A program made the position numbers and the translations under genes. Below are positions 1-8,888 of a stretch of 64,000 nucleotides of DNA, piece after piece; within the stretch, counting starts at the first letter, position 1; every line of letters starts with the position of its first letter. This stretch comes from a bacterium (lineage in GTDB: Bacteria; Verrucomicrobiota; Verrucomicrobiia; Limisphaerales; UBA11358). The stretch spans positions 22,158 to 86,157 of the forward strand of contig JAJXXW010000085.1 in the NCBI GenBank assembly GCA_021780905.1, written 5' to 3'. The notes under the pieces are model-generated. The model had not been told where the DNA came from, did not search any database, and worked only from the letters and a program-made list of their open reading frames with translations.

Positions 1-1
1 G

Positions 2-727
2 GCGAAATGCTTTGCGGCAGAGAAGTCAAATCTGATTCTCGTCGCGCGCAACACGGCGGCGCTGGAAAAGCTCGCCGCCGAACTCCGGCGCGACCAGGCG
101 ATTGAAGTCCAAGTGTTGCCAGCGGATTTGGCCCGGCCTGAATCGGCGCAAAAGATTTTTGACGGACTGAAGGGCAGGGGAACCGCCGTGGATGTGCTGG
201 TCAACAACGCCGGCTTCGGCCTGCACGGAGCGTTCGCGGAACTGCCGCTGGCCCGGCAACTGGAAATTGTCCAGGTAAACATCGCGACGCTGGTGGCGCT
301 CACGGGTTGGTTGCTGCCCGGCATGGTGGAAGGCCGGCGCGGCGGCATCCTGAACGTCGGTTCCGTGGCCGGCTTTTTTCCCGGGCCAAACATGGCCGTC
401 TATTATGCGAGCAAGGCGTTCGTGCTGTCGTTCAGCGAGGCACTGCGGGTGGAATTGCGCGGGACGGGCGTGACCGTCACGAACTTGTGCCCGGGGCCGA
501 CGGAATCCAATTTTTCCCAGGTCGCCCGCAGTCACCGCACGCGGAAAGTTCACGCCCGTAAAATGGCGGCGGCCGAGGTGGCCCGGATTGGATACGAGGA
601 CTTTCGGCGCGGCAAGACTTTATCCGTGCCGGGATGCGCGAATAAAATTCTGGCTGGAGTCGTCGCCCGACTTTTGCCCCGCTGGATGGCGGCGGAGCTA
701 TCGGGGAATTACAACCGACTGGACTAA
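2..727 (+). CDS. SDR-family short-chain dehydrogenase (5' end cut off)
   Basis: The open frame runs in from the left edge, so the N-terminal glycine-rich NAD(P)-binding motif is missing; about 241 residues are visible. What remains is a classical SDR: VNNAG in the middle, then a Ser in LNVGSVAG and the catalytic Tyr/Lys pair in YYASKAF. It is predicted to be a cytoplasmic NAD(P)-dependent oxidoreductase. The SDR-like order and the C-terminal half rich in Arg/Ala resemble the 'SDR family NAD(P)-dependent oxidoreductase' group acting on lipids or ketones, but the substrate cannot be read from sequence. Its stop overlaps the stop of the convergent response regulator by four bases (CTAA shared). 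Confidence 0.85.
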   Translation, partial: AKCFAAEKSNLILVARNTAALEKLAAELRRDQAIEVQVLPADLARPESAQKIFDGLKGRGTAVDVLVNNAGFGLHGAFAELPLARQLEIVQVNIATLVALTGWLLPGMVEGRRGGILNVGSVAGFFPGPNMAVYYASKAFVLSFSEALRVELRGTGVTVTNLCPGPTESNFSQVARSHRTRKVHARKMAAAEVARIGYEDFRRGKTLSVPGCANKILAGVVARLLPRWMAAELSGNYNRLD

Positions 728-1371
728 CCCGCCGGCGGCGGCTCGGGATCATCGCCTTTAAGCATCCGCTCCATGGCATAGGGCGAGATGCCGTGGGAGA
801 CGGGCATATTCAAATGCTTGGACAAAAACTCCGTAATGGTGATCCATTCATTGTTGACCTTGATGCGGCTGGTCCAGGCGCAGACGACCTGGGGCTGGTT
901 TTGCAGTTCTTGAATGAAAGCCGATTCGGGAACGGCGGCCTGGTTTTTTTTCGCCGGTTCAGCCGGCTCGGAATGGGGCGCATTCACCAAGTTCGCCCGT
1001 AGCAGGACGATATTCACCGTATTAACAAATTCATCAATGGTGCAGGCGTGTTTTAAGAGTTTGCCCTGAACATTCTCAACCAGAGCCTGCTCGCTGTCCT
1101 TCAAATTAATATGGCCGGAGAACACCACCACCGGCACATCTCGCAGCTTGGGATGGGGATGCATGAACTTCAAAACCTCGACACCGTTCAAGCGCGGCAT
1201 TGCCAGATCCAATATCATCAAATCATACGAAGCCTTGTGAAGGCATTTCAACGCTTCCACACCATCGGTCGCGAGGGTGACAACATAGCCTTCCCGTTCC
1301 AATACATTTTTATACGCGGTCAGCGACACCGCGTCGTCGTCGACATATAAAATTGATTTGCCGTTTGCCAT
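724..1371 (-). CDS. Response regulator: receiver plus degenerate SHGICP-type C-terminal domain
   Basis: About 215 residues. The first ~120 form a CheY-like receiver: acidic cluster VDDD near residue 10, phospho-acceptor Asp in LMILDLAMP, conserved Ser in VVFSGH and Lys in GKLLKHA. After a linker rich in Ala/Pro/Glu comes a short domain with VCAW, EWITITEFL and SHGISP. This matches the pattern of a small Cys-rich module often attached to histidine kinases and regulators (CxxC ... W ... SHGICPxC), but the second Cys pair is replaced by Ser/Ala, so metal binding is doubtful. Start chosen at 1371 because GGAGGTGG lies just upstream (1374-1381); an upstream in-frame ATG at 1458 lacks this. There is no DNA-binding domain, so it probably signals by protein contact. 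Confidence 0.85.
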   Translation of the reverse strand: MANGKSILYVDDDAVSLTAYKNVLEREGYVVTLATDGVEALKCLHKASYDLMILDLAMPRLNGVEVLKFMHPHPKLRDVPVVVFSGHINLKDSEQALVENVQGKLLKHACTIDEFVNTVNIVLLRANLVNAPHSEPAEPAKKNQAAVPESAFIQELQNQPQVVCAWTSRIKVNNEWITITEFLSKHLNMPVSHGISPYAMERMLKGDDPEPPPAG

Positions 1372-1373
1372 TT

Positions 1374-1381
1374 CCACCTCC
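1374..1381 (-). promoter_or_regulatory. Ribosome binding site of the response regulator
   Basis: GGAGGTGG on the minus strand, two bases before ATG at 1371. It is one of the few strong Shine-Dalgarno sequences in the window and it decides the start against the longer frame beginning at 1458. Confidence 0.7.
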
Positions 1382-1536
1382 AGTTTCGCCGTCCAACCGA
1401 GCCGACACAAATAAAAACATTTTTCCCGGCAGATTACCAGCATCAGACATACCACCAAACTAATAGCGGCGAGGGAGATCGGTTGAGGTATTTTTCAGGA
1501 ATTTAATAAACGATTAACAATGTTTGTTATATTTAA

Positions 1537-3012
1537 TTAAACCGTAAGCTTTTGCGGTTTTTTTGGATTGGCGCATTGCTGATAGGCATCCAGATAATTG
1601 TGAACAGTCTTTTCCCAGGAAAAATCTGCCCGCATGGCGTTGCGTCGGCAATTGTCAAACAGCTTGGTCTGGCTGAACAAAACCAGCGCCTTGCGGATGG
1701 CCTTGGCCAGTGAACGTGCCGTGTATTCAGAAAATTTGATGCCGGTGGCCAGCCGCGGGTTTTGTGTCCAATCAATGACGCTGTCGTCAAGGCCGCCGGT
1801 GGCGCGCACGATCGGAATGGTTCCGTAACGCAAACTATACATCTGGTTCAAGCCGCACGGTTCAAACCGGGACGGCATTAGGAAGAAATCGCAGCCGGCC
1901 TCGATCCGGTGCGCCAGCGTCTCGTCGTAACCGAATCGCACGGCGACCTTGCCGGGAAAATGGCGGGCCAGTTCCAGATAGCCGCGTTCGTATTCCGGCG
2001 AGCCGCTGCCAAGCAACACAAACTGCAACCGGCTGTTGAGCATTTCAGCCAGCGCGCCGAGCTGGATATCCATGCCTTTCTGCTCCGCCAGCCGCGAAAT
2101 CGTGCCAAAGAGCGGGGTGGCCGGATCCGCCGGCAAGTTAAAATACTTTTGCAGCTCCGCCTTGTTGACTTTTTTCCCTGCAAGGCGTCCGACCGAATAG
2201 GCTTGGACGAGATGGGGATTTTTCGTCGTGTTCCATTCGCCGTAGTCCACGCCGTTCAGGATACCGACGAGCTGTTTCTGGCGCCGGCGCAGCAGCCCGT
2301 CCAGCCCGCAGCCGAATTCTTCCGTGGTGATTTCGCGGGCGTAACGCGGGCTGACCGTGGTGATGAAATCGGCATAGGCGATGCCCGCCTTGAGGCAGTT
2401 CAGCAGACCGAAAAACTCCGCGCCCACGCCGTCCGGCGCAAAATAATCCGCCGGCAGGTTGGTCAGCGCAAAGGCTTCGGCCGGAAAGACGCCCTGATAC
2501 GCAAGATTATGTATGGTCAGGCAGGTCGGCGGGGGGCTACCCCACCCTTCATTTTTCTGCTGTAAGATCAGGGCCGGCACCAAGGCCGTCTGCCAGTCGT
2601 GGACGTGAACCACATCCGGCCGCCACGGCAAATAGCGCGCCAGATGGATAACGCACTTGGAAAAAAAGACGAACCGCTCGGCGTTGTCGGCGTAGTTGAA
2701 ATGATTTTCCAAATAGATTCCGGCTCGGTTGAAATACCCCGGATGATCCACGAAATAAATCTTCAGCCCGCGCGCAGCATCCAGCTCCCACAATTCCGCT
2801 TGAACCGATTTCAAACCTAGCGGCAAATCAAAATACCAGTCCACCTTGCGCAACGCCGGGAACTTTTCGCGGATGCCCCGATACAGCGGCGTGACCACGC
2901 GCGCCTCGTGTCCCGCGTGGGCCAGCGCCCGTGCCAGTGCCGCCACCATGTCCGCCAAGCCGCCCGTTTTCGAGAATGGAAACAGTTCGCTGCTGGCGAG
3001 CAAGATGTTCAT
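1537..3012 (-). CDS. glgA: Glycogen synthase (ADP-glucose type, GT5)
   Basis: 491 residues, the usual length. The N-terminus MNILLASSELFPFSKTGGLADM contains the ADP-glucose-binding KTGGL motif; the C-terminal half has SRFEPCGLNQMYSLRYG and VRATGGL, the GT-B signature around the catalytic Glu. It transfers glucose from ADP-glucose to the non-reducing end of alpha-1,4-glucan in the cytoplasm. Start placed at 3012, where family homology begins; an upstream in-frame ATG at 3072 would add 20 residues not typical of GlgA. A small insertion (NEGWGSPPPT) precedes the conserved TIHNLAYQG. serS lies 70 bp upstream on the same strand. No other glycogen gene is in view. Confidence 0.95.
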   Translation of the reverse strand: MNILLASSELFPFSKTGGLADMVAALARALAHAGHEARVVTPLYRGIREKFPALRKVDWYFDLPLGLKSVQAELWELDAARGLKIYFVDHPGYFNRAGIYLENHFNYADNAERFVFFSKCVIHLARYLPWRPDVVHVHDWQTALVPALILQQKNEGWGSPPPTCLTIHNLAYQGVFPAEAFALTNLPADYFAPDGVGAEFFGLLNCLKAGIAYADFITTVSPRYAREITTEEFGCGLDGLLRRRQKQLVGILNGVDYGEWNTTKNPHLVQAYSVGRLAGKKVNKAELQKYFNLPADPATPLFGTISRLAEQKGMDIQLGALAEMLNSRLQFVLLGSGSPEYERGYLELARHFPGKVAVRFGYDETLAHRIEAGCDFFLMPSRFEPCGLNQMYSLRYGTIPIVRATGGLDDSVIDWTQNPRLATGIKFSEYTARSLAKAIRKALVLFSQTKLFDNCRRNAMRADFSWEKTVHNYLDAYQQCANPKKPQKLTV

Positions 3013-3082
3013 GAATTTACGGTCCAGGCTTACGCGCCGCAAACCGATAACCGCGTCAATTTTATGCCGCAAATAAATGTGC

Positions 3083-4384
3083 TCATGACGAAATGCGGTC
3101 GGTTTTTAAATACGGTTGTAGCGCCTGTGGAATCAGCACGCTGCCATCCGCCTGCTGATGCGTCTCGATCAGCGCCACAAAAAGCCGCGCCAGCGCCGTG
3201 CCGCTCCCGTTCAGGATGTGCGGAAATTTATTCTCGCCGGTCTCCGTCTTGAAGCGCAGGTTCATCCGGCGCGCCTGGAAATCTTCGCAGTTCGAGCAGC
3301 TCGAAACTTCGAGATAGCTCCCCTGCCCCGGCGCCCAGACTTCAATGTCATAGGTCTTCGCGCTGCCGAAACCCATGTCGCCGGTGCAGAGCATGATAAC
3401 GCGATAATGCAGGCCGAGCAGTTGCAAAACTTTCTCCGCGTTCGCCACCATCTTTTCTAATTCGTCGTAGCCATGTTCCGGCTTCACGATTTTGATCAGC
3501 TCCACCTTGTCGAACTGATGCACGCGGATCATCCCGCGCGTGCCGACGCCCGCCGCGCCCGCCTCGCCGCGGAAACACGGCGTGTAGGCGCAGTATTTGA
3601 TCGGCAACTGTTTCTCAGTCAGGATTTCCTCGCGATGAATGTTCGCCACCGGCGTTTCGGCGGTGGGAATCAAATATAATTTCCCCAGCTCCTCAGCGCG
3701 GCCGCCTTCCGCCACGCCGTAGTATTGGTCTTTGAACTTTGGAAACTGACCCACGCCCACCATGCACTGTTCGCCCACCATGAACGGCGGTGACACCTCG
3801 GTGTAGTCATGTTCTGTGATGTGCAAATCCAGCAGAAACTGGATCAACGCCCGTTCCAGCCGCGCGCCCCAGTTCGTGTAGAGCAGAAAGCCGCTGCCGG
3901 AGAGTTTCGCCGCGCGGGCAAAATCCACCAGCTTGAGCGCCTCGCAAAGTTCGACGTGCGTTTTCGGCTTGAAGGCGAAATCAACATTCGCGCCGTGCAT
4001 CCGGATCTCCGGATTATCCTCCGCCGTCCGGCCTGACGGCACCGTTTCGTGCGGGAGATTGGGCAACTGCAGCATCATCGTATTGAGCGCCAATTCAGCT
4101 TCAGAAGCCTCTTTATCAAGCTTTTCAATCGCGGCATTGATGTCGCGAACATGCTGCTTTTTGATTTCAGCATCTGCGACATTCTTTTGAGCCATCAAGG
4201 CGCCGATTTCTTTTGAAGCACGATTGCGCTCGCTTTTGAGCTTTTCAACATTCGCTAAACGGCTTCTGCGAAGCTCGTCGAGCTTCATTAATTCATCAAT
4301 TTTCGTCTCGTCCCCTGCCCCGCGCGTGGCCAGGCGGGTGCGGACAAACTCGGTCTTTTCGCGGATCAATTTGATGTCGAGCAC
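3083..4384 (-). CDS. serS: Seryl-tRNA synthetase
   Basis: 433 residues, normal for bacterial SerRS. The N-terminal ~110 residues are charged and helical, fitting the long antiparallel coiled-coil arm that grips the tRNA-Ser variable arm. The class II core follows: motif 2 around CFRGEAGAAG and RVHQFDKVEL, and motif 3 around NGSGTALARLFVALIE. It charges tRNA-Ser (and tRNA-Sec if present) with serine using ATP. The start is GTG at 4384, giving MLDIKLIRE, the typical SerRS beginning. It lies directly upstream of glgA and may share a transcript with it. Confidence 0.97.
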   Translation of the reverse strand: MLDIKLIREKTEFVRTRLATRGAGDETKIDELMKLDELRRSRLANVEKLKSERNRASKEIGALMAQKNVADAEIKKQHVRDINAAIEKLDKEASEAELALNTMMLQLPNLPHETVPSGRTAEDNPEIRMHGANVDFAFKPKTHVELCEALKLVDFARAAKLSGSGFLLYTNWGARLERALIQFLLDLHITEHDYTEVSPPFMVGEQCMVGVGQFPKFKDQYYGVAEGGRAEELGKLYLIPTAETPVANIHREEILTEKQLPIKYCAYTPCFRGEAGAAGVGTRGMIRVHQFDKVELIKIVKPEHGYDELEKMVANAEKVLQLLGLHYRVIMLCTGDMGFGSAKTYDIEVWAPGQGSYLEVSSCSNCEDFQARRMNLRFKTETGENKFPHILNGSGTALARLFVALIETHQQADGSVLIPQALQPYLKTDRISS

Positions 4385-4405
4385 GCGACACTTTAAGAAA
4401 CAAGC

Positions 4406-4783
4406 TTGGACGCGGCAAGCGGATTGGTTTTAATCTGGCGGGTGAAATTTCCGGGCAAACTCAAATTTCTGTTGCGCGTCCCGCCGGTCACCCGGCCCCG
4501 GATATTCGCCGCGTTCGCCGTGGCGCTGGCGGCGGACGGCGGCCAACTCCTGCTCGGCCCGCTCGGCTGGGTGTTTCTGGATCAGGCGATTGATTGCATG
4601 ACCATGATTGTGCTTAGTCGCCTCCTCGGCTTTCACGTTTTATTTCTGCCCACCTTTGTCGTGGAACTGGTGCCGCTGCTGGAAGACCTGCCCACGTGGA
4701 CCGCCTGCACGGCGGCGGTTATCGTGCTGCGCCAACGCGGGCAGAAACCCCCGCCGCCGGACCGGTCAGCCATTGAAATTTAA
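4406..4783 (+). CDS. Small hydrophobic membrane protein, unknown function
   Basis: 125 residues from ATG at 4406; an in-frame GTG at 4442 is an equally good start and would begin close to the conserved-looking part. Two to three hydrophobic stretches (FAAFAVALAADGGQLLLGPLGWVFL, split by a charged patch, then LSRLLGFHVLFLPTFVVELVPLL) suggest an inner-membrane protein, ending in a short Pro-rich basic tail. I do not recognise a family with certainty. It is divergent from serS (20 bp apart) and 35 bp upstream of leuD on the same strand. Codon use looks like that of the neighbours. Confidence 0.6.
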   Translation: MDAASGLVLIWRVKFPGKLKFLLRVPPVTRPRIFAAFAVALAADGGQLLLGPLGWVFLDQAIDCMTMIVLSRLLGFHVLFLPTFVVELVPLLEDLPTWTACTAAVIVLRQRGQKPPPPDRSAIEI

Positions 4784-4818
4784 TTGAAAACTGCGCCGGC
4801 AAGCGGCAGATTTAGGGC

Positions 4819-5373
4819 ATGACGAAATCTGTTTTCACCGGCCCCGTTTATGTGGTGCGCGACAATATTGACACCGACCAGATTATTTCGGCGCAGTTTT
4901 TGAATCTCGTGCCGACCATCGCCGAGGAATACGAGAAGCTCGGCAGCCATGCGCTCGACGGCCTGCCGGCTTCGCTTTACCCGAACCGCTACGTCAAGGA
5001 AGGCCAGATGGACAGCGACTATCCCATTGTGGTCGCCGGCAAAAATTTCGGCTGCGGCAGCTCGCGCGAACACGCGCCCATCGCGCTGGGATCGGCGAAC
5101 TGCCAAGTCGTGCTGGCGGAGAGCTTTGCCCGCATCTTCTTCCGCAACTGCGTGGCTACCGGCGAGCTTTATCCCTGCGAATGCGCCGACCGCCTCTGCG
5201 ACATCCTCAAGACCGGCGACGTGGTGACGGTGGACCTCGACGCAGCGACGGTGACGGCCAAGGCCACTGGCAAAGTTTACCCGTTCAAACCGCTGGGCGA
5301 TGTGCGGCCGGTGGTGGACGCCGGCGGGCTGTTCAATTACGCGCGCAATAGCGGCATGATTGCGGCGAAGTAA
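4819..5373 (+). CDS. leuD: 3-isopropylmalate dehydratase small subunit (aconitase swivel domain)
   Basis: 184 residues forming a single aconitase-type swivel domain: [14 protein letters not shown] near the N-terminus and [14 protein letters not shown] around residues 74-87, which contributes substrate-binding Ser/Arg. With LeuC it isomerises 2- to 3-isopropylmalate in leucine synthesis. LeuC is not in the window, so the partner must be elsewhere. Homoaconitase or other small subunits share this fold, so the exact substrate is inferred. The GH20 gene begins eight bases after the stop, suggesting co-transcription without a functional link. Confidence 0.88.
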   Translation: MTKSVFTGPVYVVRDNIDTDQIISAQFLNLVPTIAEEYEKLGSHALDGLPASLYPNRYVKEGQMDSDYPIVVAGKNFGCGSSREHAPIALGSANCQVVLAESFARIFFRNCVATGELYPCECADRLCDILKTGDVVTVDLDAATVTAKATGKVYPFKPLGDVRPVVDAGGLFNYARNSGMIAAK

Positions 5374-5381
5374 ATTCGCCG

Positions 5382-7214
5382 ATGAATCTGCTCCCGCATC
5401 CCCGCTCGCTCATCCGGCGACCGGGGATTTTTCTTTTGCCGGAAGGCGATTGGCTCTCCGCCGTCAAAATCGTCCAAATTAAAAGTAGGAGCCGACGTAA
5501 GGAGGCTCAAGCTGAATCAAAGACCAGACAGAGACTCCTCACGTCGTCTCCTACAAATCATCCCGAATATTACACGTTGACGATCTCCAAAAGCGGAATT
5601 GAAATTCATTTCCAGAAAACCGCCGGAGTTCACGCCGCGCTGGCGACGCTGCGGCAACTGTTCCGCGAATACGGCCGCAAGCTGCCGTGCGTCGAAATCC
5701 GCGACTGGCCGGATTTTGCGCGGCGCGGCCTGATGCTGGACATCTCGCGCGGCCGCGTGCCGAAGCTGGCGACGTTGCTCGACCTTGCGGAAAAGCTGGC
5801 GGATCTCAAAATCAACGAGCTGCAACTCTACACCGAACACACGTTTGCCTATCGCAAATACAAAGCCGTCTGGCAAAGCTGGGGCGCGCTCACGGCAAAG
5901 GAAATCAAAATCCTCGACGCGCGCTGCCGCGAACTCGGCATTGATCTGGTTCCAAACCAGAATTCCTTCGGCCACTTGCGCCAGTTCCTGGAACATCCCC
6001 AACTCAGGAAACTCGCCGAGATTTCCGGGCCTTACGAGGACGCCGGCGGCGAATTTGTCCGCCGGCCGACCACACTCGCGCCGAATCATCCCGGCACCCT
6101 GCCCTTCCTGCGCGGTTTATATGACGAATTGCTACCCAGTTTTTCCAGCGGGTTTTTCAATGTCGGCGGCGACGAGCCTTGGGATTTGGGCCGGGGCCAA
6201 AGCCAACGGCTTTGCGAACGGAAAGGCCAGGGCCGCGTCTATCTCGACTTCATCAAACAACTGCATCGGGAGGTTTTGGGGCGCGGGAAAACCATGATGT
6301 TCTGGGGCGACATCATTTTGAAATATCCGGCGCTCATCCGCGAACTGCCAAAAAACATGATCGCGCTGAACTGGGGTTACGAGGCCGATCATCCGTTCGA
6401 AAAGGAAGCCGCGCAGTTTGCCAAGGCGCAGAGGCCGTTTTACGTTTGTCCCGGCACTTCGACCTGGCAAACGCTCATTGGCAGGCATGACAACGCCCTC
6501 GCCAATCTCCGCGCGGCGGCAAAGGCCGGCAAGAAGTTTGGCGCCATCGGTTTGCTCAACACCGACTGGGGCGACGGCGGGCATCCGCAGCCGCCGGCGG
6601 TGAGCTGGCCGCTGTTTGCCGCCGGCGCGGCGCTGGCGTGGAACGCCAGCGCTCTGGATGAAAAAATTCTCGCCCGGGTTTTGAGCCGCGAGGTGTTTGC
6701 CGACGCCACCGGCAAAATTGCGGCGGCGGCGCTGGGGCTTGGCTTCGTCCACCAAAAACTCGGCGTGAAAGCTGTGAACGAAACGCCACTCGGCACCGTT
6801 ATCGCCGCGCCCAAACCGGCGGCGCGCGAATTATTTTGCCGGAACGGTTTGAAATGGTTCGCCAGGATTCCGGCGGAAAAAGTCCGCGCAACGATGGCGG
6901 AAATCCAAAAGCAGCGCCGGATTCTGGCGCAGGCAAAACCAAAATCTGCCGCCGGCAATCGGCTTGCGTGGGAGTTGGATTTGGCGGCGCGGATGGCGGC
7001 GCAGTCCTGCCACTTTATGCGCTGGCAGCAGGCGGTTGCGGCCGGAAAATCGCGGGAAGCAAAAAGGCTGGCGCAGCAAGGCATCCACGAACTGCAAAAG
7101 CTGGAAAAGGATTTCAACGCCCATTGGCGGCTACGGAATAAAGCCACCCCGAAACATTCCACGCCGTTTCTCCGCTGGCGGATGGCCGATTACCGGCGCG
7201 GCGAATGGCGTTGA
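5382..7214 (+). CDS. GH20 beta-N-acetylhexosaminidase
   Basis: 610 residues. An N-terminal beta-hexosaminidase-like domain (~1-105) precedes the TIM barrel: RGLMLDISRG, the strand LQLYTEHTFAYR, and the catalytic Asp-Glu pair in VGGDEPWDLG. GH20 enzymes remove terminal GlcNAc/GalNAc by substrate-assisted catalysis; chitin oligomers or glycan ends are likely substrates. No signal peptide is visible, so it may act in the cytoplasm or leave by another route. The C-terminal ~150 residues are Ala/Lys/Gln-rich helices. Between residues ~35 and 58 the N-terminal domain is interrupted by a charged stretch encoded by a 70-bp palindromic element that keeps the frame (separate entry). Confidence 0.9.
   Translation: MNLLPHPRSLIRRPGIFLLPEGDWLSAVKIVQIKSRSRRKEAQAESKTRQRLLTSSPTNHPEYYTLTISKSGIEIHFQKTAGVHAALATLRQLFREYGRKLPCVEIRDWPDFARRGLMLDISRGRVPKLATLLDLAEKLADLKINELQLYTEHTFAYRKYKAVWQSWGALTAKEIKILDARCRELGIDLVPNQNSFGHLRQFLEHPQLRKLAEISGPYEDAGGEFVRRPTTLAPNHPGTLPFLRGLYDELLPSFSSGFFNVGGDEPWDLGRGQSQRLCERKGQGRVYLDFIKQLHREVLGRGKTMMFWGDIILKYPALIRELPKNMIALNWGYEADHPFEKEAAQFAKAQRPFYVCPGTSTWQTLIGRHDNALANLRAAAKAGKKFGAIGLLNTDWGDGGHPQPPAVSWPLFAAGAALAWNASALDEKILARVLSREVFADATGKIAAAALGLGFVHQKLGVKAVNETPLGTVIAAPKPAARELFCRNGLKWFARIPAEKVRATMAEIQKQRRILAQAKPKSAAGNRLAWELDLAARMAAQSCHFMRWQQAVAAGKSREAKRLAQQGIHELQKLEKDFNAHWRLRNKATPKHSTPFLRWRMADYRRGEWR
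5485..5554. repeat. 70-bp imperfect palindrome (REP/MITE-like) inserted in the GH20 gene
   Basis: Left arm 5485-5508 begins GTAGGAGCCGACGT and right arm 5531-5554 ends ACGTCGTCTCCTAC. The arms are 24 bp each and pair with three mismatches around a 22-nt spacer. Read in the GH20 frame it encodes Arg/Lys/Ser-rich residues (KSRSRRKEAQAESKTRQR and a few more) without a stop. The mismatched but long arms and the lack of any gene in it resemble a REP- or MITE-type element. No second copy is seen in this window. Confidence 0.75.
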
Positions 7215-7744
7215 TCACCGACCAGGAAACTGCCGGCGCGGCTAGAGCAACGGCGGTGGCGAACACTTTTTCAGAAGCGGCAAGGAGACCGCCGGCGGTT
7301 TTGGCCAGTTTTCTCTGCAAATCGTCCGCTTTTGGCACCACTGTTTCCGCCGCTTCCACTGTGGCCGGAGCGACGGCCGGCGATTGTGCTGACTACGTTG
7401 AAAGCATCACTGAAATCATCTGTGAATGGACTTGGACTTTACATTCTCATTTTTTAAACCGCGTTCGAGAAATGGCAAAATCGGTAACGCGGCGTTTTCA
7501 ATCACTCCAATAATTCCGGCTTGCTGCAGGTGGCTGCTGTTGCCATTCTTTGCGCTGAAATGATCAGCTGGAATCTTCAGTGGGCCGGGCAGTTTTTCTC
7601 CCGAATCCATTGTTCCATAGGGTTTTTGCTGGTCCGGGCGCGGGGCCATTGTCGGGCCACTTTCCATCATTGGCCGCCTTTTCAGGTCATTTTCATCACG
7701 TCATAGATTGCACCGTGCATCAAGAACAGAGCCATCAGCCGCAA
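7215..7744. other. Non-coding or degraded stretch after the GH20 gene
   Basis: About 530 bp with only short frames of atypical composition on both strands. I recognise no protein family, RNA or repeat. It borders the cydA remnant and may be part of the same decayed segment. Confidence 0.5.
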
Positions 7745-8083
7745 ATGGTGTGAAAATGAGTTGCCAGAAATCGATGCTCTCCGCCGGCTCGCGAAAGCGC
7801 GTGCCGACGATGTGATAGCCGGCAGGAGTTTGCATCCAGAAATTTACGCGATAATCCACACCGCGCTGAGATGCGCGCCAAGCCAAATCATGCACGTCAA
7901 AAAAAATGTGTTTTCCGCACGGCCTGGTTCCAGCTGAACAGCAACACCGTGAGAAAAATCGGATTCGAGGAAGAACACAAAATTGCCTGCCGTCGCCAGC
8001 GCGGTGCCGAACACATCGCCTGCGAAGGGTGAATACCTCGCCCAGTTCGTGCCAAATTCAAATTCCAGCGCGTTCGGCTTAAA
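7745..8083 (-). pseudogene. cydA: Remnant of cytochrome bd ubiquinol oxidase subunit I
   Basis: Joining three minus-strand frames gives a clear CydA segment: ALEFEFGTNWARYSPFAGDVFG, then VLLFSWNQA, then TCMIWLGAHLSAVWIIA, then NFWMQTPAGY and IDFWQLIF. These match the FGTNWxxFSxFAG, LFGWNR, SAxWIxxANxWMQTPxG blocks of CydA in the right order. At least three single-base frameshifts break it, including one in a run of nine T (around 7902-7910). About 55 N-terminal residues and the large C-terminal part are absent. In CydA these blocks carry quinol- and haem-binding regions; this copy cannot be functional. The intact downstream SDR begins to overlap at 8079. Confidence 0.75.
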
Positions 8084-8846
8084 GTCCCGGGCTGCAGTGC
8101 ATGATGCCGCCGTCGGCAAAAATGGTTGTCGCCGTCATGTAGCTGGCGCCGTCGCCAGCCAGAAACGCTACGAGGCTCGCGATTTCTTCCGGTCGCGCCA
8201 TGCGTCCGAGCGGAATAGCGGCATTCAGTTTTTTCAACAGTTCCGGGTTTTGCATGGTCGAGAGATTGATCGGCGTGGCGACGGCGCCAGGGCCGACGCC
8301 GACGACGAGGATGTTGTGCGGCGCAAGTTCCACACCCGCCGTGCGCGTCAACATGCGCATGCCGCCTTTCGAAAGACAATAGGCAGCATTTCCAGGCATC
8401 GGCCAATCTTCATGCACGGACGTAATGTTGATGATGCGTCCGCCGCCGCCCTGCTTGATCATCTGCTGGGCGGCCAGTTGCGTGCCGAAAAACGCGCTCT
8501 TGAGATTGATACTCATCACCTTCTCATACTGCGCCTCGGTGGTGTCGAGAATGGACGTGCGCGTCTCGACGCCGGCGTTGTTGACCATGATGTCCACCCG
8601 CCCGAATTCCTTCACGGCGGCGGCAAACAGATTTTGCAGGTCGCCGACCTGGCTGACGTCGGCCTTCACGCCGATGACGCAATCGCCCAGCGCGTGAACC
8701 TGCTTTTCCAGTTCCAACTCGGCTTCAGGATGCGCGACGTAATCAATGACGAGGTTCGCGCCCTGCCGGGCGAGTTCCAGCACGATGGCCATACCGATGC
8801 CGCTGTTGCCGCCGCTGACGATGGCGACTTTGCCTTTCAGACTCAT
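8079..8846 (-). CDS. SDR-family oxidoreductase (glucose 1-dehydrogenase-like)
   Basis: 255 residues, full-length classical SDR. N-terminal cofactor motif SGGNSGIGMA near residue 12, VNNAG near 88, Ser in IINITSVHED, catalytic Tyr/Lys in AAYCLSKGG, and PGAVATPIN after it. A long run resembling glucose 1-dehydrogenase or 3-oxoacyl reductase types is seen, but substrate is uncertain. Basic or acidic residues after strand 2 (VIDYVAHPEAE) do not settle NAD versus NADP use. A purine-rich stretch (AAGGAAAAAAA) precedes the ATG. It is intact but sits between two gene remnants. Confidence 0.88.
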   Translation of the reverse strand: MSLKGKVAIVSGGNSGIGMAIVLELARQGANLVIDYVAHPEAELELEKQVHALGDCVIGVKADVSQVGDLQNLFAAAVKEFGRVDIMVNNAGVETRTSILDTTEAQYEKVMSINLKSAFFGTQLAAQQMIKQGGGGRIINITSVHEDWPMPGNAAYCLSKGGMRMLTRTAGVELAPHNILVVGVGPGAVATPINLSTMQNPELLKKLNAAIPLGRMARPEEIASLVAFLAGDGASYMTATTIFADGGIMHCSPGL

Positions 8847-8888
8847 AATTTTTTTCCTTGGTTGATGGGGTTAATGATTGAGCTAATT

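Noticed and set aside
7205..7513. 102-residue frame after the GH20 gene
   Set aside because: Begins inside the GH20 stop region, no family resemblance, no ribosome binding site, and lies in a stretch with equally good frames on the other strand.
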